64,000 bases of DNA, taken from CAVTRI01 sp963737075 (GTDB lineage: Bacteria; Actinomycetota; Acidimicrobiia; Acidimicrobiales; Palsa-688). The stretch is taken from the NCBI GenBank assembly GCA_963737075.1, contig CAVTRI010000001.1:1674001-1738000 (forward strand), written 5' to 3'. Every line of letters begins with the position of its first letter. Position 1 is the first letter of the stretch. Shown one piece after another: positions 56,539 to 64,000 of the stretch. The position numbers and the translations under genes are program-made. Under the pieces are notes generated by a model, which had not been told where the DNA came from, ran no database searches, and saw nothing but the letters and a program-made list of their open reading frames with translations.

Positions 56539-58344
56539 ATGGCCTCACCCTTCCTCGCCCCCAACCGGTACCGGGACGTGCAGGCCGGCGCCCTGCGGGC
56601 GGCTGACGTGGGCCGGACCGTGCGCCTGGCGGGGTGGATCGCGGCCAAGCGGGACCATGGCGGCTTGCTGTTCGTCGACTTGAGGGATCCCGCCGGTGGC
56701 GGAGCGGCCGGTCTCGTGCAGCTCGTGAGCCATCCCGACGTCGACGTCTTTCCCCTCCTGTCAGGGCTGAGGACGGAGAGCGTGATCTCGGTGACCGGCA
56801 CGGTCGTGTCCCGCCCCCCGGACACGGTGAACCCCAAGCTCGAAACGGGCGAGGTCGAGGTTGAGGTGGTTGCTGTCGATGTGTTGTCTGCTGCCGACGT
56901 GCTGCCGTTTCCCGTCGAGCGCGACACCGACGTCGGCGAGGACGCCCGGCTGCGCTACCGCTACCTGGACATGCGCCGAGGGCCGCTTGCAGAGCGGCTG
57001 GTGAGGCGGGCCAACCTGGCGCAACTGGTCCGCACCCATCTCGGGGAGCGGGGGTTCCTGGAAGTCACCACGCCGATCCTGACCGCCTCGTCCCCGGAGG
57101 GCGCCCGGGACTTCCTGGTGCCGAGCCGCCTGTATCCGGCTGAGTTCTACGCCCTCCCCCAGGCGCCCCAACAGTTCAAGCAGCTGCTGATGGTGGGCGG
57201 CATCGAGCGGTACTTCCAGATCGCGCCCTGCTTCAGGGACGAAGCGTCACGGGCCGACCGCAGCCCGGGGGAGTTTTACCAGATCGACCTGGAGATGGCG
57301 TTTGCCACCCAGGACGACGTGTTCGCCGAGGTGGAGCTGCTCTTCACCCGCATCGTCTCTGAGCTCTCCCACAAGCGCAGCTCGGCGCCGTTCCCGCGTC
57401 TCACGTACGCGGAGGCGATCGCTCGCTACGGGACCGACAAGCCCGATCTGCGGTTCGACCTTTCGATCGCCGACGTAACGGACGCGCTGGGCGGCCGCAC
57501 CGAGCTGCCGATGTTTTCGGGTGCGCCCGAGGCCCGGCACGCCATCCGCGCTCTCCGGGCGCCGGGGGCGGCAGGGCGGGCACGTCGCTGGTTCGACACC
57601 TTTGCCGACGCCGCCCGAAAGGCGGGTGTCGCCGGGGCGTGGCTGCAACTGGATCCCTCCGGTGCACGGGGGTCGCTGGCGAGCAAGCTGTCGTCCGCTG
57701 AGGTTTCGGTGCTTGCCGACGCCGTTGCCGCCGGGGCGGGCGACGCGGTGCTCGTAGCTGTCGGCCCGCCCCCGGCCGCCAGCTCGGTACTCGGGTCTGT
57801 GCGCGGCCCGCTTGGACAGGAGCTGGGGTTGGCCGACCCCGACGAGATGCAGTTCTGCTGGATCGTGGACTTTCCGATGTTCGAGCGCGACGCCGAGACC
57901 GGCGAATGGGCTTTCTCTCACAACCCGTTTTCGATGCCCCAGGGCGGCCTGGAGGCGCTCAAGACCCAGGAGCCCGGGGACGTATTGGCCTACCAATACG
58001 ACGTCGTTTGCAACGGGGTGGAGCTGTCCTCGGGAGCGGTCCGTAACCACCTCCCGGAGGTGATGGAGGCGGCGTTCGCCATCGCCGGGTACGGACCGGA
58101 GCGGATACGCCAGGCGTTCCCGGCCCTGTGGAACGCCTTCCATTACGGACCGCCGCCACATGCGGGCATCGCGCCAGGATTCGACCGGCTGCTCATGCTT
58201 CTGGAGGACCAGGCCAACCTGCGGGAGGTGATCGCGTTCCCGCTCAATCAGACCGCCCGGGATCTGCTGATGGGCGCCCCTAGCGCGGTGACCGACGCCC
58301 AGCTGGCTGAGCTGCACCTGCGGGTCGTCCCGCCCGCGCCGTGA
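56539..58344 (+). CDS. aspS: Aspartyl-tRNA synthetase
   Basis: 601 residues, the bacterial-type class IIb enzyme. It has an OB-fold anticodon domain (VRLAGWIAAKRDHGGLLFVDLRDP), motif 1 region LVRTHLGERGFLEVTTPIL, motif 2 CFRDEASRADRSPGEFYQID, the bacterial GAD insertion domain (about 290-400) and motif 3 PGFDRLLMLL with the conserved Arg. It charges tRNA-Asp; whether it also charges tRNA-Asn depends on gat genes outside the window. The stop overlaps the next start as GTGA. Confidence 0.95.
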   Translation: MASPFLAPNRYRDVQAGALRAADVGRTVRLAGWIAAKRDHGGLLFVDLRDPAGGGAAGLVQLVSHPDVDVFPLLSGLRTESVISVTGTVVSRPPDTVNPKLETGEVEVEVVAVDVLSAADVLPFPVERDTDVGEDARLRYRYLDMRRGPLAERLVRRANLAQLVRTHLGERGFLEVTTPILTASSPEGARDFLVPSRLYPAEFYALPQAPQQFKQLLMVGGIERYFQIAPCFRDEASRADRSPGEFYQIDLEMAFATQDDVFAEVELLFTRIVSELSHKRSSAPFPRLTYAEAIARYGTDKPDLRFDLSIADVTDALGGRTELPMFSGAPEARHAIRALRAPGAAGRARRWFDTFADAARKAGVAGAWLQLDPSGARGSLASKLSSAEVSVLADAVAAGAGDAVLVAVGPPPAASSVLGSVRGPLGQELGLADPDEMQFCWIVDFPMFERDAETGEWAFSHNPFSMPQGGLEALKTQEPGDVLAYQYDVVCNGVELSSGAVRNHLPEVMEAAFAIAGYGPERIRQAFPALWNAFHYGPPPHAGIAPGFDRLLMLLEDQANLREVIAFPLNQTARDLLMGAPSAVTDAQLAELHLRVVPPAP

Positions 58345-59198
58345 CCGCCGCCCTGTCCGTCGTGGCCGCGGTCGCCGCGGTGCTCGCAGTGGCGCTGGCC
58401 GTCGTCACTGCCCGCTGGCAGCAGACCCGGCGTGAGGCGGCAGCGTCGGCGTCGGAGGCGGCTTCGGCTTCCGCGCTGGCCTCGGCCGCCGAAGCCTCAG
58501 TTCAGGAAGTCACCGCGCGGGCGTCGGCGGCCGAAACGTCGGCCCAGGAGATCGCGGCGCGGGCGTCAGCCGCCGAGGCTTCAGCCGAGGAGGCGGCCGC
58601 GTCCGCGGATGCGGCATCCGCCCGGGCCCGAGACGCGGAGGCGCAGGTCGCCTCGCTGCAGCAACAGCTTGCCCAAGCTGCCGCACCTTCGGTCCCGGCT
58701 GCGGGGCCGTCGGCCGATCCAGGCGGCCCTGTGATCGACGCCGTATGGGCGCTGCAGCACCTGCAGGTGAGGTTGGCTCGCCGCGACCTTGCGCGCATCT
58801 CGACCGCTGTTCAAGACACCGACGGCCCGGGAAGCCTGGCCGACGCGCTCGGGGAAGAAGTGACCCGCATCCGGGAGGAGATCGGTACCCCCGGGGAACT
58901 GGAGGCAGACCTCCCCGAGGAACCACCTCCGGCGGTGTCGCTGTTGGTGCTGCGGGCGACCGAAACGCTGCTGCCAATCCTGACCCGGCGGTCGGACGCG
59001 TACGACCTGCGACTGACTGGCGGCGGACCGCAGGTGGAGGTCACGGTGGCCTGCGAAGGGACCGAGCCCGACGGGTTCCCCGACGCCGACACCGACGCCG
59101 TAGCCGCGGCCATCGCCGGTGCCGGCGGGACGCTCACCTTCGCCCGCACCGACGACGGCCGAGTTCTTGCACGGCTGGTCTGCCAAACCGGCCGCTGA
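58341..59198 (+). CDS. Hypothetical membrane-anchored coiled-coil protein
   Basis: 285 residues from GTG 58341, overlapping the aspS stop. An N-terminal membrane anchor (ALSVVAAVAAVLAVALAVVTA) precedes about 90 residues of Ala/Glu/Ser-rich heptads (ASAAEASAEEAAASADAASA) that should form a long coiled coil. A Pro-rich linker and a soluble C-terminal domain follow (VIDAVWALQHLQVRLARRDL, later LLVLRATETLLPILTRR and EVTVACEGTEPDGF). The C-terminal part faintly recalls sensor-kinase dimerisation/ATPase regions, but no ATP motif is found. Function unknown. Confidence 0.65.
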   Translation: MTAALSVVAAVAAVLAVALAVVTARWQQTRREAAASASEAASASALASAAEASVQEVTARASAAETSAQEIAARASAAEASAEEAAASADAASARARDAEAQVASLQQQLAQAAAPSVPAAGPSADPGGPVIDAVWALQHLQVRLARRDLARISTAVQDTDGPGSLADALGEEVTRIREEIGTPGELEADLPEEPPPAVSLLVLRATETLLPILTRRSDAYDLRLTGGGPQVEVTVACEGTEPDGFPDADTDAVAAAIAGAGGTLTFARTDDGRVLARLVCQTGR

Positions 59199-59229
59199 AC
59201 ACCTTCAAGCACCTTGTAGCCTCGCCGCG

Positions 59230-60264
59230 ATGCGCTTCGACTTGCTCGTGGGTTCCTCGAGTTGGGAACGTGCGGCCGCGCTGGCGCGTGACGTCGAGGG
59301 GGTGGGCTTCTCGGGGATGCTGTTCACCGAAATGGCGTACCCGCCGTGGACGACGATCGCGGTGGCGGCGACCGCCGCCCCCCGGCTGGAGTTCTGCACC
59401 GGCGTGGCGGTGGCGTTCGCCCGCAGCCCCATGGTCTCAGCCGGCGTGGCGTGGGATCTGGCCGGCAACACGGGCGGCCGGTTCCGGCTCGGCCTCGGCA
59501 GCCAGGTCCGCGCCCACGTCGAACGCCGCTTCGGTGCCGAGTTCGACCCTCCCGGCCCGCGCCTGCGCGACTACGTGCAAGCGGTCAAGGCTTGCCTGCG
59601 GGCCTTTCGGGGCGAGGCGCCGCTCGACCATCGCGGCCCCTTCTACCAGCTGACGATGCTGCCGCCGATGTGGGCGCCCCGCCGCCACAGCCACGGCGAC
59701 ATCAAAGTCGACATCTCGGCGGTCGGCCCCTGGATGTGCCGCATGGCAGGTGAGGTTGCCGACGGGGTGCACGTCCATCCTCTGCACTCCGTACCCTACC
59801 TGCACAACCGGCTGCTCCCCGCCGTCAAGGAGGGGGCGGCGCGCGCCGGGAGGCCGGCAAACGACGTCGACCTGATCGTGCCCGTGGTTGCCGTCCCGGG
59901 CGACACGCCCGAGGCGCGGGCTCCGCTCCTTGCTCGGGCCCGGTCGCAGCTGGCGTTTTACGGCTCGACCCGCAACTACGCCTTCCAGTTCGACGACCTG
60001 GGGTTCGAGGGCACATCGGCTCGCATCAACGAGCGCCTCAAGGCGGGCGACGTAGAAGGGATGGCGTTGGTGATCACCGACGAGATCCTCGACAACTTTG
60101 CCGTCGTCGCACCGTGGGACGAACTCGCCGACCGGCTTCTGGAGCGCTATCGCGGCATCGCGTCCCGGCTTGTGATGTACCTCGCCGAAGATTCGATCAC
60201 GGCTGACCCGTCGGCCCTCGACCGCTGGGGTGAGGTCGCCCGCGCGGTCACTTCGGCCCGCTGA
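59230..60264 (+). CDS. LLM-class (luciferase-like) F420-dependent oxidoreductase
   Basis: 344 residues with the bacterial luciferase/F420 TIM-barrel pattern: MRFDLLVGSSSWERAAALAR, EFCTGVAVAFARSPMVSAGVA, WDLAGNTGGRFRLGLGSQVR, HVERRFGAEFDPPGPRLRDY and the late VADGVHVHPLHSVPYL. This order matches the TIGR03617-type group of actinobacterial F420 enzymes. Substrate unknown. ATG 59230 was chosen, giving the standard N-terminus. The F420 cofactor is inferred from the family, not from a specific motif. Confidence 0.85.
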   Translation: MRFDLLVGSSSWERAAALARDVEGVGFSGMLFTEMAYPPWTTIAVAATAAPRLEFCTGVAVAFARSPMVSAGVAWDLAGNTGGRFRLGLGSQVRAHVERRFGAEFDPPGPRLRDYVQAVKACLRAFRGEAPLDHRGPFYQLTMLPPMWAPRRHSHGDIKVDISAVGPWMCRMAGEVADGVHVHPLHSVPYLHNRLLPAVKEGAARAGRPANDVDLIVPVVAVPGDTPEARAPLLARARSQLAFYGSTRNYAFQFDDLGFEGTSARINERLKAGDVEGMALVITDEILDNFAVVAPWDELADRLLERYRGIASRLVMYLAEDSITADPSALDRWGEVARAVTSAR

Positions 60265-60378
60265 CGCTTTGTGGGCAACCGACGCCGTCACGCGCCCCTG
60301 GTAGCGTGACGCCAGGTCCTCAGACAATCGGGGCTTCGGGGCCGCCCTCTTCCACCATCAGTGTGAAAGGGCTGGGCC

Positions 60379-61185
60379 ATGTTCCCTTCGTTAACCGAGA
60401 TCGCCGCTGAGCTGTATCGCACCATGCCCGCGGGGACGACACCGATATGGGTGACGGTGCACGACAGGCCGGGCGACCGGCGCGGCCCGCAGCTGTGCAT
60501 TCGGACGGATCCGGCCGGGTGGGTTGCGCCGCCGTCATGCAAAGCCGTGGCGCTCGTGGCGTCCGGTCGGGCGCACGCCCTGCCCGGAGGCGAGCCGCCT
60601 GACATCGCCCCCGGACCGGTTCGCATGGCCTGTGTCATCGGCCGTGACGGCCAGCTCGCCGCCCACGCAGAGTTCGCTGACGGCCACGTCGTCGACGACC
60701 CCCCGAAGGGCGGCCTGATGATCGACATCCTGCGGCGAACGTTCGAGCTGCCGACCGACCCGCCCGAGGTGCCTTCCGACACGTTCCTATCGGGAGTCTG
60801 GCTCACCCGCATTCTGCTCGAGGGCGAGCGATCACGTCGTCTCGGGTGGTCGACCGTGATCCGCCTGCACCCCATCGCCGAAGCACTGGCCGAAACCGGC
60901 GAGGACATCCCGCTGGTGACGCTCAGCCAGATCCTGCGCGTAGCCGGCCGGGCGTGGACGTGGGCGCGCCTGCGCACGCTCGCGGTGGAGTCCGACGGGT
61001 TCCTCGCGGGCATACCACCCGACCTGGCGGACTGGATGGACGAGGGCATCTTCTCCCGCTGGGTCCTGCGTGACCAGCCCACCACCGCTTCGCTTCTGCA
61101 CGCGGTGGCGGGCAGGGTGACACGGGAGGCGCTCCGTCAAACCCGGCTGCTGCTCGCCGATACCGGCGCGCTGTCTGCCGCGTGA
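60379..61185 (+). CDS. Conserved hypothetical protein
   Basis: 268 residues, soluble, no recognised domain. The first half is beta-rich (PIWVTVHDRPGDRRGPQLCI, VRMACVIGRDGQLAAHAEF). The second half is helical with repeated Leu/Trp/Arg patterns (FLSGVWLTRILLEGERSRRLGW, DLADWMDEGIFSRWVL, VTREALRQTRLLLADT). ATG 60379 is the first good start. It stands alone between the luciferase-like gene and the convergent SDR gene. The coding character is good but no function is proposed. Confidence 0.65.
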   Translation: MFPSLTEIAAELYRTMPAGTTPIWVTVHDRPGDRRGPQLCIRTDPAGWVAPPSCKAVALVASGRAHALPGGEPPDIAPGPVRMACVIGRDGQLAAHAEFADGHVVDDPPKGGLMIDILRRTFELPTDPPEVPSDTFLSGVWLTRILLEGERSRRLGWSTVIRLHPIAEALAETGEDIPLVTLSQILRVAGRAWTWARLRTLAVESDGFLAGIPPDLADWMDEGIFSRWVLRDQPTTASLLHAVAGRVTREALRQTRLLLADTGALSAA

Positions 61186-61202
61186 GACCGCCGGGCAACC
61201 GG

Positions 61203-61925
61203 TCAGAGCCCGAGGACGGCGCCCCCGTCGACGACCAGGGTGGTCGCGGTGATGAACCCTGCGGATGACGAGCACAGGAACGCCACGGCCCGTCCGAAGT
61301 CGGCCGGATCGCCGGTCCGCCCTGAGAGGCCCAGCTGCATCATGCGCTCCGTGCGGTGCGTCCCCGGACAGATGAGGTTCAACGTGACGCCGCGTTCGAC
61401 GAGGTCCTGCGCGGCTGTCTTGGCCCAGCCCCACAGGCCGACGCGGGCGAGGTTCGACAAGGCAAGCCCGGGGATGGGCTGGATCACAGACACGCTGGTG
61501 ATGGCGCAAATGCGTCCCTGGTCAGAAGCCTCGAGGTGGGGGCCCGCGGCACGTACGAGGCGGACCGTCGACAACATGTTGGCGTTCACAGCATCGACGA
61601 CTTGTTCGTCGGTGATGTCGAAGGCGCCGCCGGGCGAGGGGCCTCCCGCGTTGGCGACGACGACGTCGAGTCGGCCGAAGCGTTCGACTGCGGCGTCGAC
61701 GACCCGCGCCGGTTCATCCGGTTGAGTGATGTCACCGGCGAGGGCGAGGACTTCCACGCTCGCGTTCGATCTGATCTCGTCGGCCGCCTGCTCGAGTGTG
61801 TCCGCATCCCGGCCGGTGATGGCCACCCGCGCGCCTTCGCTGGCGAGGGCCTGGGCGCTGGCGAAACCAAGGCCTTTCGATGCCGCGGTGACGAGCGCCG
61901 CCCGGCCAGACAGTCCGAGATCCAT
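61203..61925 (-). CDS. SDR-family oxidoreductase, atypical active site
   Basis: 240 residues of short-chain dehydrogenase fold: cofactor loop ALVTAASKGLGFASAQAL, ITGRD (NADP-type acidic/basic region), VVANAGGPSPG, the active-site Ser in CAITSVSV, PGTHRTERMM and a C-terminal TLVVDGGAVLGL. Where the catalytic YxxxK should be, the sequence reads LALSNLARVGLWGWAK, so the usual Tyr and Lys are replaced. A known SDR subgroup has this change and its chemistry is unclear. ATG 61925 was preferred; the frame is open to 61952. Divergent from an alpha/beta hydrolase gene. Confidence 0.85.
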   Translation of the reverse strand: MDLGLSGRAALVTAASKGLGFASAQALASEGARVAITGRDADTLEQAADEIRSNASVEVLALAGDITQPDEPARVVDAAVERFGRLDVVVANAGGPSPGGAFDITDEQVVDAVNANMLSTVRLVRAAGPHLEASDQGRICAITSVSVIQPIPGLALSNLARVGLWGWAKTAAQDLVERGVTLNLICPGTHRTERMMQLGLSGRTGDPADFGRAVAFLCSSSAGFITATTLVVDGGAVLGL

Positions 61926-61966
61926 CCGGCGATCGTAGGTGTCGTCGAGCACGCCAAGATGGACCG

Positions 61967-62794
61967 ATGGCCCCCTCGTCGCGCCGGACCGGGTTTGTCC
62001 AACACGACGGCGAGTCGTTGTACTTCGAGGTCGTCGGCGAAGGAGGCGTCCCGCTGGTCCTCAGCCACGGCGCGGGCGGGAACCACGCGGTGTGGTACCA
62101 GCAGGTGGCGGTGTTCGCCCAGCGCCGGCCGGTCGTCACGTGGGACCACCGCGGCTTTGGGCGGTCGACCGACCGGGCCGGGCGTTCCGGCCCAGCTGTG
62201 GCGTCGAGGGATTTGTTGGCGATCCTCGCCCACCTGGGTGTAGAGCAGGCCGACCTGGTGGGCCAGTCGATGGGTGGATGGACGACCGTCGGAGTGGCGC
62301 TGGAACGCCCGTCGCTGGCCCGGAGCCTGGTGCTCGCCGACACCCTCGGGGGATTCACGTCGCCCGCGATCGCGGCCGCGCTCGCCGACCGACCGGGCAG
62401 CGCGAGCCGGGCGCCCGGCGACGTACTGGGAGAGCATCCGGCGCTCGGTAGCCAGTTCAGCGCCCGGGAGCCCGAGCGTGCCCACCTCTATCAGATGCTG
62501 GGACAGATGGGTTCCGCGGATCCCGCGGTGATACTGCCGCGACTCATGGCAGCCAGCCACGACGCAGGCGAAGCGGCGCGTCTGAAACTTCCCGTCCTGT
62601 GCGTCGTTGGGGACAGCGACCAGCTGTTCCCACCGGCGTCGGTCAGGGCCTTGGCCGACATGCTTCCTGACGCTCGCGTGGTGGAGATCGCCGGCTGTGG
62701 CCATTCTCCGTACTTCGAAGATGCGAAAGTGTGGAACGCCGCGGTGATCCAGTTCCTCGACGAGGTGGACCGGCGCCTCTCCGCCCCGTCATAG
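61967..62794 (+). CDS. Alpha/beta hydrolase
   Basis: 275 residues. Oxyanion region LVLSHGAGGNHAVWY, then VVTWDHRGFGRSTDR. The nucleophile elbow is LVGQSMGGWTTVGVAL (Ser), the acid is in CVVGDSDQLFP and the His in IAGCGHSPYFED. It is of the general esterase/lipase/dehalogenase-like type with no clue to substrate. It begins 41 bases from the SDR start in the opposite direction, so the two may share control and possibly a catabolic pathway. Confidence 0.88.
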   Translation: MAPSSRRTGFVQHDGESLYFEVVGEGGVPLVLSHGAGGNHAVWYQQVAVFAQRRPVVTWDHRGFGRSTDRAGRSGPAVASRDLLAILAHLGVEQADLVGQSMGGWTTVGVALERPSLARSLVLADTLGGFTSPAIAAALADRPGSASRAPGDVLGEHPALGSQFSAREPERAHLYQMLGQMGSADPAVILPRLMAASHDAGEAARLKLPVLCVVGDSDQLFPPASVRALADMLPDARVVEIAGCGHSPYFEDAKVWNAAVIQFLDEVDRRLSAPS

Positions 62795-62855
62795 GTTGCC
62801 GGTGCCCGGGAAGACGCACGGGTGTCGGATACCGGCGAACGGGTAGCTCTCTCGA

Positions 62856-63467
62856 GTGACCAAAGCTCAGCAGCAGCTGGACGCGGTGCGGGACCTTGCG
62901 CTGACGTGTCAGGCCTGCGGGTTGTGGCGCGACGCCACCCAGACCGTGTTCGGCGAAGGGCCGGTGCCGGCTGACCTGATGCTTGTCGGCGAGCAACCGG
63001 GCGACCAGGAGGACCGCGCCGGTCACGTGTTCGTCGGACCGGCGGGCCGGGTCCTCGACGAGGCGCTGCACGAGGTCGGCGTCAAGCGCGACGAGGCCTA
63101 TGTGACCAACGCCGTCAAGCATTTCAAGTGGCAGCCGCGAGGCAAGCGCCGCATCCACGACCGGCCCAACCGCACCGAGGTGGTGGCCTGCCGGCCGTGG
63201 CTCGATCACGAGCTCGAGCTGGTTCAGCCCCAGATGCTGGTACTGCTCGGGGCGACCGCGGCCCAGGCGCTGCTCGGCACCAGCTTCCGGCTGAGCCGCC
63301 ACCGGGGTGAGCTGCTCGAGGCATCCGGCGTGCCCGCGAAGGTGTTGGCGACCATCCACCCGTCAGCGGTGCTGCGCACCGCCGATCGTGAGGCCCGGCA
63401 ACGATCCATGCAGCAGCTTGTCGACGACCTGCAGGTCGCGGCCGACGTCCTCGCTCGACCCGCCTGA
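62856..63467 (+). CDS. udgX: UdgX-type uracil-DNA glycosylase
   Basis: 203 residues from GTG 62856. The family 4/5 UDG core is present: CQACGLW (Cys18 and Cys21, Fe-S ligands), LVGEQPGDQEDRAGHVFVGP at 43-62 and ATIHPSAVL at 165-173. The KRRIH loop at residues 97-101 is the mark of UdgX. In the Mycobacterium smegmatis enzyme the His of this loop forms a covalent bond with the uracil-derived site in DNA. Cys112 (VVACRPWL) is a further cluster ligand candidate. It would act in uracil-DNA repair. Convergent with treY. Confidence 0.93.
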   Translation: MTKAQQQLDAVRDLALTCQACGLWRDATQTVFGEGPVPADLMLVGEQPGDQEDRAGHVFVGPAGRVLDEALHEVGVKRDEAYVTNAVKHFKWQPRGKRRIHDRPNRTEVVACRPWLDHELELVQPQMLVLLGATAAQALLGTSFRLSRHRGELLEASGVPAKVLATIHPSAVLRTADREARQRSMQQLVDDLQVAADVLARPA

Positions 63468-63499
63468 TCAGCCGGACTCTGCCGGTACCGCGAAGCCCG

Positions 63500-64000
63500 T
63501 CACTCCCGGTTACCTGCGGAGCCCACGGCGGTGATTTGGCGCTCGAGCAGTGCAACGGGGAAACCCGATAGCAGAGATCCGAGCGGTACCTCGCCCTGCC
63601 ATTTCCCAGAACCAAACACGTCCAACCATGTCCCGTTGGGAAGTTCGATCTCGGTGTCACCCCAGCCTTTTCTGGCCGCCAGACGGACCGGGAGCCGGCA
63701 AGCGACGGTCACCACCGCCTCCCCGCGGCAGAACGCCACCGCGTGCTCGGCAGCGGCACCCCTTGCCGGCAGCTTCTCGTATCCACCAGCAAACGCCGGC
63801 TGCTGGCGCCCTCGCAGCGCCAGTGCTCTCTGCACAACAACCAGCTTCGACAGACCGCCCCCGTCTTCCGCCAACCACAGCCGCGCGGGGTCGGCCGTCT
63901 CCACCTCCGTCAGGAGCCGCCGGCGCACGCCGTAGTCGACCGGTCGGCGATTGTCAGGATCGACCAGCGACCAGTCCCACACCTCCGATCCCTGATACAG
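63500..64000 (-). CDS. treY: Malto-oligosyltrehalose synthase TreY, C-terminal part
   Basis: The last 166 codons or so are inside the window; the gene continues past base 64000. The sequence begins LYQGSEVWDWSLVDPDNRRP and continues VDYGVRRRLLTEV, the TreY signature near its end. It then runs through a beta domain (GAAAEHAVAFCRGEAVVTVA, then TWLDVFGSGKW) and stops at 63500. TreY turns the reducing end of malto-oligosaccharides into a trehalosyl group; treZ and treX are expected nearby but are not visible. An internal Met at 63982 is not the true start. Confidence 0.9.
   Translation of the reverse strand: MYQGSEVWDWSLVDPDNRRPVDYGVRRRLLTEVETADPARLWLAEDGGGLSKLVVVQRALALRGRQQPAFAGGYEKLPARGAAAEHAVAFCRGEAVVTVACRLPVRLAARKGWGDTEIELPNGTWLDVFGSGKWQGEVPLGSLLSGFPVALLERQITAVGSAGNRE

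Overview
The window is high-GC DNA from an actinobacterium. The lineage is probably deep-branching and Acidimicrobiia-like, but this rests on gene content and style only. Supporting signs are very GC-rich codon use, many GTG and TTG starts, chains of 4-base ATGA/GTGA stop-start overlaps, two F420/flavin-type oxidoreductases, a mycobacterial-type UdgX, an Rv2483c-like HAD-PlsC fusion and a TreY-type trehalose gene. No rRNA and no CRISPR array was seen. There is one complete tRNA, tRNA-Val(CAC), plus two half copies of it.

Layout. (1) 1-4466 is a cobalamin late-pathway locus: cobU-cobS-cobD-cobQ-cobN' on the minus strand, each pair overlapping by 4 bases, behind a cobalamin riboswitch, with cobO divergent on the plus strand. 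(2) 4474-6484 holds a GNAT protein, a BAAT-type acyl hydrolase and an RsbW-like ATPase. (3) 6634-26290 is about 20 kb of integrated DNA that splits a tRNA-Val gene. The 3' half of the tRNA remains at 6634-6680, the 5' half at 26258-26290, and an intact copy lies between them at 11410-11486. The simplest reading is two related elements in tandem. Element A is decayed: two excisionase remnants, a deleted relaxase gene, and an ECF sigma/anti-sigma pair. Element B is better preserved: tyrosine integrase, two unknown genes, excisionase, a MobF relaxase-helicase broken by one TGA, two arylsulfatases and IS remnants. (4) 26430-29556 holds small genes, a frameshifted tlyA and a pcm-like methyltransferase. 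(5) 29639-35655 is gltB (frameshifted near its start) and gltD; a second, intact gltB lies at 45570-49970. (6) 37412-44334 is a TetR-controlled lipid-type cluster: acyl-CoA reductase-HAD fusion, zinc alcohol dehydrogenase, LarA-like protein and PlsC. (7) 44356-64000 is mostly ordinary chromosome: HAD-PlsC, LysR, acnA, yceH-like, aspS, a luciferase-like oxidoreductase, an SDR, an alpha/beta hydrolase, udgX and the 3' end of treY.

How the parts work together. The cob genes assemble and attach the lower-ligand side of adenosylcobalamin under feedback by the riboswitch. GltB and GltD form glutamate synthase. The FAR-HAD, dehydrogenase, LarA-like and PlsC genes look like one coordinately controlled pathway around fatty alcohol, aldehyde and glycerolipid chemistry; the product is unknown.

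The most interesting signals are: the serial tRNA-Val integration with a conserved oriT-like hairpin upstream of both relaxase genes; a palindrome shared by the two mobile sulfatase genes; the TetR-gated lipid cluster; and the cobalamin riboswitch squeezed against the divergent cobO gene. Several single-base disruptions (gltB, tlyA, relaxase TGA) could be real mutations or assembly errors.
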